This document shows positions 25,436-34,473 of a stretch of 55,924 bases of DNA, one piece after another. Position numbers and translations under genes: made by a program. The notes beneath the pieces were generated by a model, which was not told where the DNA came from, ran no database searches, and saw only the letters and a program-made list of their open reading frames with translations. The stretch lies in NCBI GenBank assembly GCA_034112285.1, contig JAWUVP010000035.1, positions 1 to 55,924 of the forward strand, given 5' to 3'. The stretch comes from JAWUVP01 sp034112285. GTDB taxonomy: Bacteria > Pseudomonadota > Gammaproteobacteria > JABDGN01. Position 1 is the stretch's first letter; the number at the start of each line of letters is the position of its first letter.

Positions 25436-25742
25436 CTAACGCCTCAGGTTGCTTGTAGCTATTTACCTCAGGGCAAACGCATTTTTGAAAAAAGTACGTC
25501 GTTGCGAGGAGCGTAGCGACGTGCACCCGAGGGCACAGGTCAATCTTTTAGGCCACAATGCAATTCATGAGATTGACCTGTGCCTGTCAAGAAGCTCATG
25601 CAAACACCATGCGTCTTCATTCAAAACGAAAGAGAACAGAGGCTTAGACTTAGCTGGGTAAGCTAAGTGAGTATATACACCTTGACCTTGTTAAATTATC
25701 CGCTATTCTCTACATTAACTACAATAATAATAAAAACGAATT
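25436..25742. other. intergenic interval carrying a chimeric repeat
   Basis: The 307 bp between recR and the orphan gene hold a repeat element (25497-25584) and no supportable gene; a 70-codon frame across the repeat has no ribosome site. The last 60 bases before 25743 are AT-rich and probably contain the promoter of the orphan gene. Confidence 0.6.
25497..25584. repeat. chimeric copy of the palindromic repeat
   Basis: The outer block at 25497-25521 (CGTCGTTGCGAGGAGCGTAG then CGACG) is the same as in the 18777 copy. The inner arms differ: GGCACAGGTCAATCT (25532-25546) and its exact complement AGATTGACCTGTGCC (25570-25584) replace the GCGGCAATCT arms. The mirror outer block on the right is missing. 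Confidence 0.8.
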
Positions 25743-26684
25743 ATGCTGTATAAAATTGACACACATCGCAACGACAACGGTTCATCCTTAACAAGGCGTA
25801 TTACTGAGCGTAAGAGTTTTGAAGATAACCTTTTGCCCGCATGCTCACCAACGGTAAAACAATTAACCCATTCAAAATTTTTACTAGCTCACAAACCATG
25901 CCACCTACAGCCTCATCATATTGAAGATTTTACTCGCCGCGGGGAAGTCTGGATACAAGATGAATACATTGACATCGATGGAGCAGACCACTTTGATGAC
26001 GAGGTTATACAAGGTGTCATGAATCCTTTGCGCCAAGATAACTCACGATTAGGAAAAATCATTCTTGATTTTATTAAGAACAAATTAATACACCAAACAA
26101 CTTTTCTTTATGCCATTAAAGAAACATTTGTTGAACGTATTAGGTTAAAATGTCGTGAGCTCGATATTATTCCAGTAAATCTTGATGAGGTTTCATCATC
26201 ATTACGGTTAACCAGTATTAATGACCACACCTTCGAGGTTTGCTATATTAAAGGTCTGGCCTTTAAACCCCTAAGCGCCTTCACCAACTCGAGAATTCAA
26301 CCTACCCTCTCTGGTGTATTTGATTTAACCGTACGGTTCAGTTTACAGCCAGAAAATCATGTTCACTACGAGAACTATATCAATTGGCCTGCGGCACCCT
26401 TTAATCACATTATTTACACAACGCACGTTAATGCAAATTATTACTTTAATGATGAAAAGATGAAACCTTTTGTCAATAAATTAGGGTTTTTCGTCGCGGA
26501 AGTCAACTATAACGAAGTCCCAAAACAAATTACCCAGCAGCTAAGCAAGTGTCAAAATTCGCCCATGAAAACGCGATTTGGCACACCGAAGCTAAAACAA
26601 ATGACGCCCGAGGCGAGAACAAGATTTCATTCAAACGGCGACGATGTCTCAAAAATACTCTTTGATGAACCAGACTCACCCTGA
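25743..26684 (+). CDS. hypothetical protein, no recognised family
   Basis: A 313-residue, hydrophilic protein without signal peptide or clear membrane segment. It starts MLYKIDTHRNDNGSSLTRRI and ends with an acidic tail (KILFDEPDSP). The middle has FIKNKLIHQTTFLYAIKETF and a beta-rich block near 200-260 (YENYINWPAAPFNHIIYTTH). No family was recognised. AT-rich upstream sequence and lack of an operon partner suggest a lineage-specific accessory gene. The loosely similar start of the orphan at 8551 is the only visible relation in this window. Confidence 0.6.
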   Translation: MLYKIDTHRNDNGSSLTRRITERKSFEDNLLPACSPTVKQLTHSKFLLAHKPCHLQPHHIEDFTRRGEVWIQDEYIDIDGADHFDDEVIQGVMNPLRQDNSRLGKIILDFIKNKLIHQTTFLYAIKETFVERIRLKCRELDIIPVNLDEVSSSLRLTSINDHTFEVCYIKGLAFKPLSAFTNSRIQPTLSGVFDLTVRFSLQPENHVHYENYINWPAAPFNHIIYTTHVNANYYFNDEKMKPFVNKLGFFVAEVNYNEVPKQITQQLSKCQNSPMKTRFGTPKLKQMTPEARTRFHSNGDDVSKILFDEPDSP

Positions 26685-26863
26685 CAAAACGCAGCTCATC
26701 GGCAAACCCGAGTTAGTGCATATTTTATTCTATTGCCATCCCCGCTCTGCTCAAAGCTAATGCGTTTTGAAATCACGCCAACATCCCACCACTAAATCAC
26801 CTTCCCAAAAACAGCCTCAAATGCTATATTCTCATTCTATTTATATATCCTTGGAATATAATC

Positions 26864-27568
26864 ATGAACATAACCAGGTTGCTAGGCTTAAGCCTCATTC
26901 TTCTTACTTTTAACAGCCTTGCAGCAATTAAAGTTGAACCCATTATCATTGATCATTTTGCTGGACAGTCCTCGCGTGAAGATTTAACCGTCAAGAACAT
27001 TGGCAAGACAAAAGAGTTTGTGCTGATTACACCCAAGGTGGTTGAACACCCCGGCACGAAAAATGAGAAACTTAAAGTTATCACTAGCGTGCAAAATTTA
27101 AAAAATTATGGATTATATGTTACACCACGACGCCTATTAATTCCTCAGGGTGAATCACGTACCGTGAGGGTTGGTTTTTTGAACAGTGCCAAACTAAAAA
27201 AAGATAGAATTTTTCGTGTTTCAGTTGAACCGAAGCAAGCCTTTAAAGTTGTAAAAGACAAAGCCAACAATCAAATGGGCCTTAACTTTATTTTAGGTTA
27301 TGCCGTGTTAGTTATGGACCGTCCACCTAATGCTGAACCAATTGTTGAGGTTAAGCGCAACGCTAAAATGGTGACCTTTAAAAACACGGGAAACAGTAAC
27401 GCACTTCTAACTGGCTTAAAACAATGTATTGAAAAAACGTGCACACCTCTATCTACCGCCCATCGGCTCTACGCAGGCACCACCTGGGAATATGCTTTGC
27501 CCAAAGCCGAACCCGTAACTTATTCTCAATTTTTCGGCATGAAGAAGACGACGAACACTAGCAATTAA
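26864..27568 (+). CDS. periplasmic fimbrial chaperone (alternate/CS1-like chaperone-usher)
   Basis: A 234-residue PapD-superfamily chaperone that folds pilus subunits in the periplasm and hands them to the usher. The signal peptide ends in LTFNSLAA. The first Ig-like domain has VKNIGKTKEFVLITPKVVEH and ends with PQGESRTVRVGFLNSAKLKKDRIFRVSVEP, the usual arginine/lysine-containing strand region. The second domain ends near YALPKAEPVTYSQFF. The usher gene begins one base after its stop, so the two form an operon. Lack of the classic FGS/FGL cysteine pattern fits the alternate (alpha) clade. Confidence 0.85.
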   Translation: MNITRLLGLSLILLTFNSLAAIKVEPIIIDHFAGQSSREDLTVKNIGKTKEFVLITPKVVEHPGTKNEKLKVITSVQNLKNYGLYVTPRRLLIPQGESRTVRVGFLNSAKLKKDRIFRVSVEPKQAFKVVKDKANNQMGLNFILGYAVLVMDRPPNAEPIVEVKRNAKMVTFKNTGNSNALLTGLKQCIEKTCTPLSTAHRLYAGTTWEYALPKAEPVTYSQFFGMKKTTNTSN

Positions 27569-27569
27569 C

Positions 27570-30227
27570 ATGCAAAAAACGTGGGCAATAAAGCATAAGC
27601 GGGTGCTAATCACTTTAATGGTGATTGCCCTAGCCGTAGCAGCCTATTTTTTACTAAGCTTAAAACCGACCCAATCACAGCATACACCTTCTGCACCAGC
27701 GCACAGCATCACTCACGAAACGCCGGTACCTGTTTTAAAAAACAGTGCGAGCTCTTTGCCTCAAACTCTCAAAGCCCCCCCTCCAGTTGTGGACGCACAG
27801 GGGATTTTTCAACCCGACAATTCAATCCCAGAAGGCTTTGAAAACTTATCGGCAGACCAAGTCACCTTGGCGGATGTCTATTTCCAAGGTAGGTTGTTAG
27901 GCAGTTATGACATTCGTTATAATAGCGATATTTTACAGTTTACACACCCCAAAAAAATCACTAGCCAACTAGGCATAAGCAATTTGCGAGATAACGAACT
28001 CGTAACACAAACCCTTAGTGGAGAGCTTCCAACCAATGCCAGTAAAATCTGTCAACGCTATCAAAAGAATTTTTGTGGAATATTAAACCCTAAAGTTGCG
28101 GGGGTTATTTTTAATGCCAACAAGTTTCGTGTTGATGTTTTTGTTAGCCGAAATTTCGTAAAAAAAAATAAACAGTTGAATGATTTTATACCGCCTTCAA
28201 CTGCTGATTGGTCATTCGCCAGCTACATGAATGGCAGCAGCCAAGGCACCAACAAAACCAGTAATTATAATATCTATACGAATAATGTATTAGCCTATAA
28301 ACAGCTTTACTTAAATAGTAACGTATCCTATGCCGATACGTTAGGCCAAACATCTACCAATAAAACCGGTAGCCTTCAAGTTAGCAATCTCAATGCTAAT
28401 TACAATTACAAACGGTACGTATTTAGTGCTGGCGCCATTACCACTTCAGGTGGTGACTTTTTACCTGGGCAGCAAATGCTCGGTGCTTCAGGCAGCACTT
28501 CTTTAGATACATTGACTAGTGACAGCGACAAATTTGGCACACCACTTATTGTTTATTTACCCTTGCCCAGTAAAGTTAGCATTTATCGGGATGGACGCTT
28601 ATATTCCAGTCAGTTTTACTCGGCTGGGCAGCAAACACTAAACTCCTCAACATTACCAAATGGCTCGTATGAAGTCACCTTAGTAATTGAGGCAGAAAAT
28701 GGTAGTTCCACTGAAGAAACGCAATTTTACTCAAAGTCTAATCGCTTACCTCCCCTAAGATTTCCGCAATTTTCTGTACAATTAGGCTATTTACAAAATC
28801 CATTTATTAGCACTGTTTTCCCTAAATATTCCAACACCTTACTGGTCGACCTAGGCTATAGTAAGCGACTAAGCGCATCTTGGGGAATTAAGAGCAGTCT
28901 GTTTAGCTTTTCGCAACATGATTTTTTAAGTCTTGGAATTACGTGGCTAAATTCAAGAGTACAAATTGAATCTAGCCTGTTACAAGGCAACGAGCAAGAG
29001 CATGGCGTCGGACTAAACACTTCAGCACGCTTTGACAAGCTTAGTTCAAGCCTTTATTTACGAAAAATGTGGTCTAAAGAACGCCCCGCTAATGCAGCCA
29101 GCCAAACAGATGAACAGTTTAATAACTACATCTTAAATGTTATAAATGGTAACAGCACTCAAGAAGGCTTGAATGTTAGCTACACTTTAAAAAAAATGGG
29201 GCTTAGTTTTCAAGCCTATTTAAGCCAACGCCAAAATGCACCTCAAACATACAATGTTGGCCCAAACATTAACTTTCCCGTTTTCCAAAAACGGCCCTTT
29301 TCTATTCGGGGCACACTATCTTATAATCAATCCCCAACTGATAAACAGCTCTGGTTAAATTTAAGCTTTTCGATTCTCCCCAGACAATCGCATTGGAGCC
29401 ACTTTGTTTATTTGGGATACCGACATATCATTAAACAGTCAACATTCTCTAATATTAATTCAGGCTTAACCCTCAATACTAATAGCACCTGGCAGAATAT
29501 AAATGCCGTAAACCGGGGCTGGCGTCTCACCACGCAATTAAATCATCAGCCGAAAAATCAAAATAGTGCTGGGTTAAATCTTGAAAATTACAATAAATAT
29601 GGTTATCTGAGTATTACGCCGCGCCTTAATGTCGGCGACAATTATAAAAACACACAATATATTGCAAATTTTCGCAGCCACTTTATCTGGGTAGGTAAGC
29701 AACTGAGTATCGGTGGCTCTGGCTATGGCACTAGTGGCGCGCTTATTCGGATCAACACGCCCGATAGCTCTCCGCAGAGCTTCAATGTTTACGTTAACAA
29801 TCAATTACGTGGCATTACGTTAAGTAATCGCAATGCCTATATAACCTTAACCCCGTTTCGTCAATATGCCATACGTATCAAGGCTGCCGGCAAATCTTTA
29901 TTTAGTTATCCCCAAAGTGCTAAAATGCTGACACTTTATAAAGGTAATGTGCAAAAATTGGTTTGGCAGGCGAGAGAAAAGATCTTGCTATTAACCACAA
30001 TTGTAACGCCGGATGGTAAGCCTATTCCAAACAGACAGGTTGATAACGGGGTTGGTTTTAACCAAACAGAACAAGATGGGAGCTTACAAATTGAAGTGTT
30101 TTCGAATACACATGAATTAATGTTACCAGCACAAAGTGCTAAAGCATGCGTCATTAACTTGCCACTGCTCAAGTCGAATGAGGGCCTTGCTTCTATAAAT
30201 CGTCTGGTTTGTCATCCAATCAAATAG
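27570..30227 (+). CDS. fimbrial outer-membrane usher, CS1/TcfC-like
   Basis: An 885-residue usher that forms the outer-membrane pore for pilus subunit assembly. Residues 14-30 (VLITLMVIALAVAAYFLL) are strongly hydrophobic and followed by a proline- and serine-rich linker, not an obvious cleavage site. The N-terminal subunit-capture domain follows (DVYFQGRLLGSYDIRYNSD). The long middle is a beta-barrel, and residues 325-370 (VSIYRDGRLYSSQFYSAGQQ) match the plug region. A C-terminal domain closes it (TPDGKPIPNRQVDNGVGFNQ). It pairs with the chaperone gene and overlaps the convergent subunit gene by 8 bp. Confidence 0.85.
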   Translation: MQKTWAIKHKRVLITLMVIALAVAAYFLLSLKPTQSQHTPSAPAHSITHETPVPVLKNSASSLPQTLKAPPPVVDAQGIFQPDNSIPEGFENLSADQVTLADVYFQGRLLGSYDIRYNSDILQFTHPKKITSQLGISNLRDNELVTQTLSGELPTNASKICQRYQKNFCGILNPKVAGVIFNANKFRVDVFVSRNFVKKNKQLNDFIPPSTADWSFASYMNGSSQGTNKTSNYNIYTNNVLAYKQLYLNSNVSYADTLGQTSTNKTGSLQVSNLNANYNYKRYVFSAGAITTSGGDFLPGQQMLGASGSTSLDTLTSDSDKFGTPLIVYLPLPSKVSIYRDGRLYSSQFYSAGQQTLNSSTLPNGSYEVTLVIEAENGSSTEETQFYSKSNRLPPLRFPQFSVQLGYLQNPFISTVFPKYSNTLLVDLGYSKRLSASWGIKSSLFSFSQHDFLSLGITWLNSRVQIESSLLQGNEQEHGVGLNTSARFDKLSSSLYLRKMWSKERPANAASQTDEQFNNYILNVINGNSTQEGLNVSYTLKKMGLSFQAYLSQRQNAPQTYNVGPNINFPVFQKRPFSIRGTLSYNQSPTDKQLWLNLSFSILPRQSHWSHFVYLGYRHIIKQSTFSNINSGLTLNTNSTWQNINAVNRGWRLTTQLNHQPKNQNSAGLNLENYNKYGYLSITPRLNVGDNYKNTQYIANFRSHFIWVGKQLSIGGSGYGTSGALIRINTPDSSPQSFNVYVNNQLRGITLSNRNAYITLTPFRQYAIRIKAAGKSLFSYPQSAKMLTLYKGNVQKLVWQAREKILLLTTIVTPDGKPIPNRQVDNGVGFNQTEQDGSLQIEVFSNTHELMLPAQSAKACVINLPLLKSNEGLASINRLVCHPIK

Positions 30228-30666
30228 GTTCTTCGTTTATTTGTACCGCTAACTTACCCGTATAACTTCCATGAGAAGTTTTTTTGTTAAGCTTTATCTC
30301 TATGCGTAAAATTCCACATACTTTTTGATTATCAACAAGAGTATTTTTAATCAAGACATTATCATTGTTTTTTATTAATTCTTCATTATCCCAATAAAAA
30401 TAAACGCGCACTTTATCGGAGTCACCGTAAAGTAAAAAGGTATTCGAATCCCCAGCGATATTGCTAATATTGAGACGTAAATTAACATCTTCACTAACAT
30501 CAGCAAAGCAAATTTGCTGTTCGTCATTTACAGTATCATAATCTGTATTAACATTGCTAAAATTAAAGCTACGCAAGCCATCAATAGTCAAAGACGAGCA
30601 AAAATAAGGTAAGCAAAGCAGCAGCAGGCAGGCTAAACGTTGAAAATATTTTTGACACCCAATCAT
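30220..30666 (-). CDS. secreted protein, possible minor fimbrial subunit
   Basis: A 148-residue protein starting at the ATG 30666 (MIGCQKYFQRLACLLLLCLP), with GGAAGAG before it; the longer frame would begin with TTG inside the terminator hairpin. A signal peptide is likely (cleavage near FCSS). The mature part is beta-rich (YDTVNDEQQICFADVSEDVN, LVDNQKVCGILRIEIKLNKK) and ends KTSHGSYTGKLAVQINEEPI, a GxYxG...V strand like the end of the pilin at 30739. So a second subunit or tip protein of the same pilus is inferred. It lies after the pilin gene past a terminator and converges on the usher. Confidence 0.6.
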   Translation of the reverse strand: MIGCQKYFQRLACLLLLCLPYFCSSLTIDGLRSFNFSNVNTDYDTVNDEQQICFADVSEDVNLRLNISNIAGDSNTFLLYGDSDKVRVYFYWDNEELIKNNDNVLIKNTLVDNQKVCGILRIEIKLNKKTSHGSYTGKLAVQINEEPI

Positions 30667-30685
30667 AGCTCTTCCCACAAATGAA

Positions 30686-30709
30686 AACGAGCCCAATAAT
30701 GGGCTCGTT
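30686..30709 (-). terminator. rho-independent terminator after the pilin gene
   Basis: On the minus strand AACGAGCCCA and TGGGCTCGTT form a perfect 10-bp stem with a 4-base loop, followed by TTTTCATTT. It separates the CS1-like pilin (stop 30739) from the minor-subunit gene (start 30666), so the latter depends on read-through. Confidence 0.75.
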
Positions 30710-30738
30710 GTATTATAGCAAATTTCACCTATGCTGTC

Positions 30739-31290
30739 TTACATAGGAAATAACTCGTAACTCACACTACTAAGGTATGCACCTTGAGTAAGCTGTTGAC
30801 CAGCGCCCATAGTCACCGTAATTGCTGATTCCTCAAGATCTCCAGCAGCATTAACACAACCTGGATTCGATGATCCTTGTAGCATGACATTCTCATTAGG
30901 CCTCAAATCAATACCATCAATTTGTATAGAAAAAGTGGCTGCTGCAGCTTGAGGGTCAGCTAAGTTTGGCATAGTAAACAAATCCCCTCCAGCATCAACA
31001 TTAGTCGACGAAGCTATTAAGCCCACTTGTGGACGCGTTCCATCATTTCTTTCTAAATTACTAAACAAACAGACGTTGTTTGCTGTTTCTGTTTTTTGAG
31101 TACCGTCATAACTCTCAAAAACAACAACGCCACCCTCACCTAGAGTCATTTGCACCTGTCCACCTATTTGCATATGGACGTCCATAACACTAGTTGATGT
31201 AGGACCCATTGGACCATCAATCGCATAAGCAGAACCCGAAATCATCAAAGTTGCCGCCGCTATCATCATTAAAGTTTTGTTAAATTTCAT
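30739..31290 (-). CDS. CS1-like major fimbrial subunit (pilin)
   Basis: A 183-residue secreted protein with a clear signal peptide (MMIAAATLMISGSAYA, cleavage before IDGP). The N-terminus of the mature part is followed by beta-rich segments (VDVHMQIGGQVQMTLGEGG), two cysteines (CLFSNL and NPGCVN), and the C-terminal TMGAGQQLTQGAYLSSVSYE. That last strand resembles LTAGQYQGLVSIIL of CS1-type pilins, which here supports identity as the major subunit. A strong ribosome site (GCGAGGTAAC) lies before the ATG. It is on the strand opposite to the chaperone and usher. Confidence 0.75.
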   Translation of the reverse strand: MKFNKTLMMIAAATLMISGSAYAIDGPMGPTSTSVMDVHMQIGGQVQMTLGEGGVVVFESYDGTQKTETANNVCLFSNLERNDGTRPQVGLIASSTNVDAGGDLFTMPNLADPQAAAATFSIQIDGIDLRPNENVMLQGSSNPGCVNAAGDLEESAITVTMGAGQQLTQGAYLSSVSYELFPM

Positions 31291-31627
31291 GTTGTTACCT
31301 CGCTAAAGTTAATATAATAAACTTGTTCAAAGTAACATCCGTGTAGGCCGTCTCTTATATTGAGAGGTAAGTGATAATCCGTATCATCAATGTATGATTA
31401 AAATATAGACCATAAAAAATATTTTGCACGATATGTCTTGATTTTTTTCATTTAATTTGCTAGAGCCCTTAAGGCTGCGTTAAGGTTTGAGCTAAGCCAT
31501 TGTTTTTTAAGGGTTTTGATTTTAACGGCTAAGACTGGCACGTTGAAATTAATCCTGGAATATACTGATTGCAGCGGCTGCCGGTAAATGATATCTTCGC
31601 GTCTTTCATATATATAGTAATAGGCTC
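31291..31627. other. divergent promoter interval, pilin and POT-like transporter
   Basis: The 337-bp gap holds the promoters of both flanking genes. On the minus strand TATATT about 20 bp before the pilin ribosome site is the best -10, without a good -35. An imperfect inverted repeat TGATAAT...ATCATCA lies near 31371-31390. No gene or RNA was recognised. Confidence 0.4.
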
Positions 31628-33112
31628 ATGGAACATAAATCATTAAAGCTCTTGCTCACCACCATGCCGCGTGGCATGTGGCCTATTCTCATGTTGCAAA
31701 TGTTGCTTGTCGGCACTTTTGCCATTTTGGTTACCGGTGTTCACGGCGTAGCCAACAATAGCCTGCATGATTCAACGCTACAGGCCACAGAGCTTGTGAG
31801 TACTTTTATTGTGCTGCAATATAGCGCGCATGTAGTGGCCGGTGTCATTGGTGGACGTCTGTTTAGCTTTCGTAGCTTAATGGTTATTGCACTTTTCTTA
31901 GAGTTAGCGGGGCTATTTGGGCTATGTTCTTATTTGCATTGGGCCATATCATTATCTGTTGCGCTGATCTCCGCAGGGTTTGGCCTTAGCCTAGCTTGTA
32001 ATAATTGCCTCCTGACACAACTGTTTAAACCAGAAGATAAGCGCCGCGAACTCGCTTTTTATTGGCTCTATGCGGTGATGAATTTCGCCTACTTTTTTGG
32101 TCTTATAGCTAATATACTGAGCAAAAAACTCAGCGGCGCGCATACGACTTCGTTATTAATTCTTTGCATTTTCTGTGTTATTTTTGCAGGCTTTATACTT
32201 ACTCTAAATTGGCGAAAACTCGGCGACCGCGCCACTTACGCTCTGGGCCTTAGCACCCTTAAAACTCAAAAAATGAAAATTTTGGGCGTCGTTATATTAG
32301 TGCTAACCACTCTGTCTATCTACACGGGCCTTATTCACCCTGTCTATAATACAGTTAGCATCCTGGTCTGCGCGGTACTGTTATTGTGTGTGTTAAGCAT
32401 CCTCAACAGCCGGCAAAAATTGGCCAGCGTAAAAAAAAGATTATGGGTTAGCTTAATCTTCTGGCTGCTGGGCATTATTTTTTGGGCCTTATACTTTCTT
32501 ATTCCAATGGGGCTTTTTATACTATTACATGTCCGTGCCGCGCAGACATTGCTTGGCCAGACCATTGGCCCTAATATATATAATATTATTCCCATTGCTA
32601 TTATTGCCATAATTGGCCCAGTGGTAGGCTATGGCTTATATTGTTTGCGCCAACGTAAGGTAAATATTTCCATTCCATTGCAGTTCACTATAGCCTTTGC
32701 CTTGTTAGGAATTTGTTTTTCAATTATCGCCACGGCCAATGTTTTAAGAGGCCACAGTGTTTTACTGCCCGCGGCAATACTGGTACTGATTGCCGTGTTT
32801 CAAGCTTTTGCCGAAATGTTTTTACAACCTGCGGGGCTATCAATGGTGGGCCAGCTTGCCCCCATTGGCCTGCAAGGTATTTTGATGGGCGCCTGGATGA
32901 TAGTCACCGGCATTGCCAACAGTGCTACCAGCCAAGTCACCCCGTGGCTACAACACGAACATATTGTTTCTCTTAACCCCGCAATGGATAATACTATTTT
33001 GTCTACATTCGGGCTAAGTTGCTTTTTTATCGCCATTGTCTTGATTGTGTTTACGCCAACCTTACACAAATTTATTCAATATCGCTCCCTGAATCCTAAT
33101 CTGAAATCATAA
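31628..33112 (+). CDS. POT/PTR2-like major facilitator transporter
   Basis: A 494-residue inner-membrane protein with 12-14 hydrophobic segments. The block RRELAFYWLYAVMNFAYFFG near residues 140-160 matches the PTR2 signature FYxxINxGS in a diverged form (Asn kept, Gly-Ser replaced), and the segment before it (AGFGLSLACNNCLLTQLF) corresponds to GxGxxKP. These point to the proton-coupled oligopeptide branch. The substrate is uncertain because key motif residues differ. It ends 19 bp before ffh and could share its transcript. Confidence 0.75.
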   Translation: MEHKSLKLLLTTMPRGMWPILMLQMLLVGTFAILVTGVHGVANNSLHDSTLQATELVSTFIVLQYSAHVVAGVIGGRLFSFRSLMVIALFLELAGLFGLCSYLHWAISLSVALISAGFGLSLACNNCLLTQLFKPEDKRRELAFYWLYAVMNFAYFFGLIANILSKKLSGAHTTSLLILCIFCVIFAGFILTLNWRKLGDRATYALGLSTLKTQKMKILGVVILVLTTLSIYTGLIHPVYNTVSILVCAVLLLCVLSILNSRQKLASVKKRLWVSLIFWLLGIIFWALYFLIPMGLFILLHVRAAQTLLGQTIGPNIYNIIPIAIIAIIGPVVGYGLYCLRQRKVNISIPLQFTIAFALLGICFSIIATANVLRGHSVLLPAAILVLIAVFQAFAEMFLQPAGLSMVGQLAPIGLQGILMGAWMIVTGIANSATSQVTPWLQHEHIVSLNPAMDNTILSTFGLSCFFIAIVLIVFTPTLHKFIQYRSLNPNLKS

Positions 33113-33131
33113 CGAACTATAGAGTACTACT

Positions 33132-34472
33132 ATGTTTAATCAATTAACTGAACGCCTCGGCAAAACCCTTAAAAATTTACGCGGTGTCGGCCGCTTAACC
33201 GAAGACAACATTAAAGATGTTAGCCGTGATATTCGCATGGCGTTGCTCGAGGCCGATGTGGCCTTGCCGGTAATTAAAGAAGTCATCGCCCAAGTTAAAA
33301 CCAAAGCCTTAGGCAGTGAAGTGCTCACCAGCTTAAACCCCGGGCAAGCTTTTATTAAAATTGTCAAAGATGAGCTCACGCAAATTATGGGTGAAGCCAA
33401 CAGCGTCTTAGATTTGCGCGCCCAAGCGCCTGCCGTGGTGATGGTAGCCGGCTTGCAAGGTGCGGGTAAAACGACCTCGGTGGGTAAGCTAGCTAAATAC
33501 TTACAAGAAAAACAAAAGAAATCGGTGATGGTAGCCAGTGCCGATGTCTATCGCCCGGCGGCAATAAAACAATTAGAAACCTTAGCACAAAGTGTAGGCG
33601 CTAAATTTTTCCCCTCTGATGTTAAGCAAAAGCCCGAAAAAATTGCCCTGGATGCGATTGAAGCGGCTAAAAAACAAAATGTTGACGTGTTATTGCTGGA
33701 TACCGCCGGCCGCTTAAGCGTTGATGAAGCCATGATGGACGAAATAAAATGCTTACACGCTGCCGTTAACCCCATAGAAACCTTATTTGTAGTCGACAGC
33801 ATGACCGGCCAAGATGCGGCCAACACTGCGAAAGCATTTAATGAAGCCTTGCCGTTAACCGGTGTGATTTTGACCAAGGCTGATGGTGATGCACGGGGTG
33901 GCGCTGCCCTCTCAGTGCGTTACATTACCGGTAAGCCTATTAAATTTATCGGTGTGGGTGAAAAAGTCGATGCGCTTGAGCCGTTTCACCCCGAGCGCGT
34001 TGCTTCACAAATTCTAGGCATGGGTGACATGCTCAGCTTGATTGAAGACTTAGAAGGCAAAGTTGATAAACAGCAAGCCGACAAAATGGCGCAAAAATTA
34101 AAAAAAGGTAAACGCTTTACCTTGCAAGATTTTGCCAACCAATTACAGCAAATGGATAAAATGGGCGGCATGTCAAAAATCATGAGCAAAATGCCCGGCC
34201 TGCCCAACATACCCGCCGGTGCGGTTGAGAAAATGCAAAACAGCTCCATGACTGTGCAAATGCTCGCCATCATTCGCTCTATGACCAAGCAAGAGCGCAA
34301 GCACCCCGATGTGATTAAAGCCTCTCGTAAGCGCCGCATTGCCACCGGATCGGGCACGCAAGTGCAAGACGTAAACCGTTTACTGAAACAGTTTATGCAA
34401 ATGCAAAAAATGTTGAAGAAATTTGGCAAAAACCCCGCTAAGTTACAAGGGCTAATGCAAGGAATGATGTAA
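33132..34472 (+). CDS. ffh: signal recognition particle protein Ffh
   Basis: A 446-residue SRP54 GTPase that binds signal sequences and 4.5S RNA and docks with FtsY. The N domain runs to about residue 90. G1 is GLQGAGKTTSVGKLAKYL near 105, G3 is DTAGR near 190 and G4 is TKADGDARGGAAL near 248. The methionine-rich M domain (QQMDKMGGMSKIMSKMPG; SRKRRIATGSG for RNA binding) occupies 300-446. mrdA starts one base after its stop, an unusual follower, since rpsP is common after ffh in other gammaproteobacteria. Confidence 0.97.
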   Translation: MFNQLTERLGKTLKNLRGVGRLTEDNIKDVSRDIRMALLEADVALPVIKEVIAQVKTKALGSEVLTSLNPGQAFIKIVKDELTQIMGEANSVLDLRAQAPAVVMVAGLQGAGKTTSVGKLAKYLQEKQKKSVMVASADVYRPAAIKQLETLAQSVGAKFFPSDVKQKPEKIALDAIEAAKKQNVDVLLLDTAGRLSVDEAMMDEIKCLHAAVNPIETLFVVDSMTGQDAANTAKAFNEALPLTGVILTKADGDARGGAALSVRYITGKPIKFIGVGEKVDALEPFHPERVASQILGMGDMLSLIEDLEGKVDKQQADKMAQKLKKGKRFTLQDFANQLQQMDKMGGMSKIMSKMPGLPNIPAGAVEKMQNSSMTVQMLAIIRSMTKQERKHPDVIKASRKRRIATGSGTQVQDVNRLLKQFMQMQKMLKKFGKNPAKLQGLMQGMM

Positions 34473-34473
34473 A

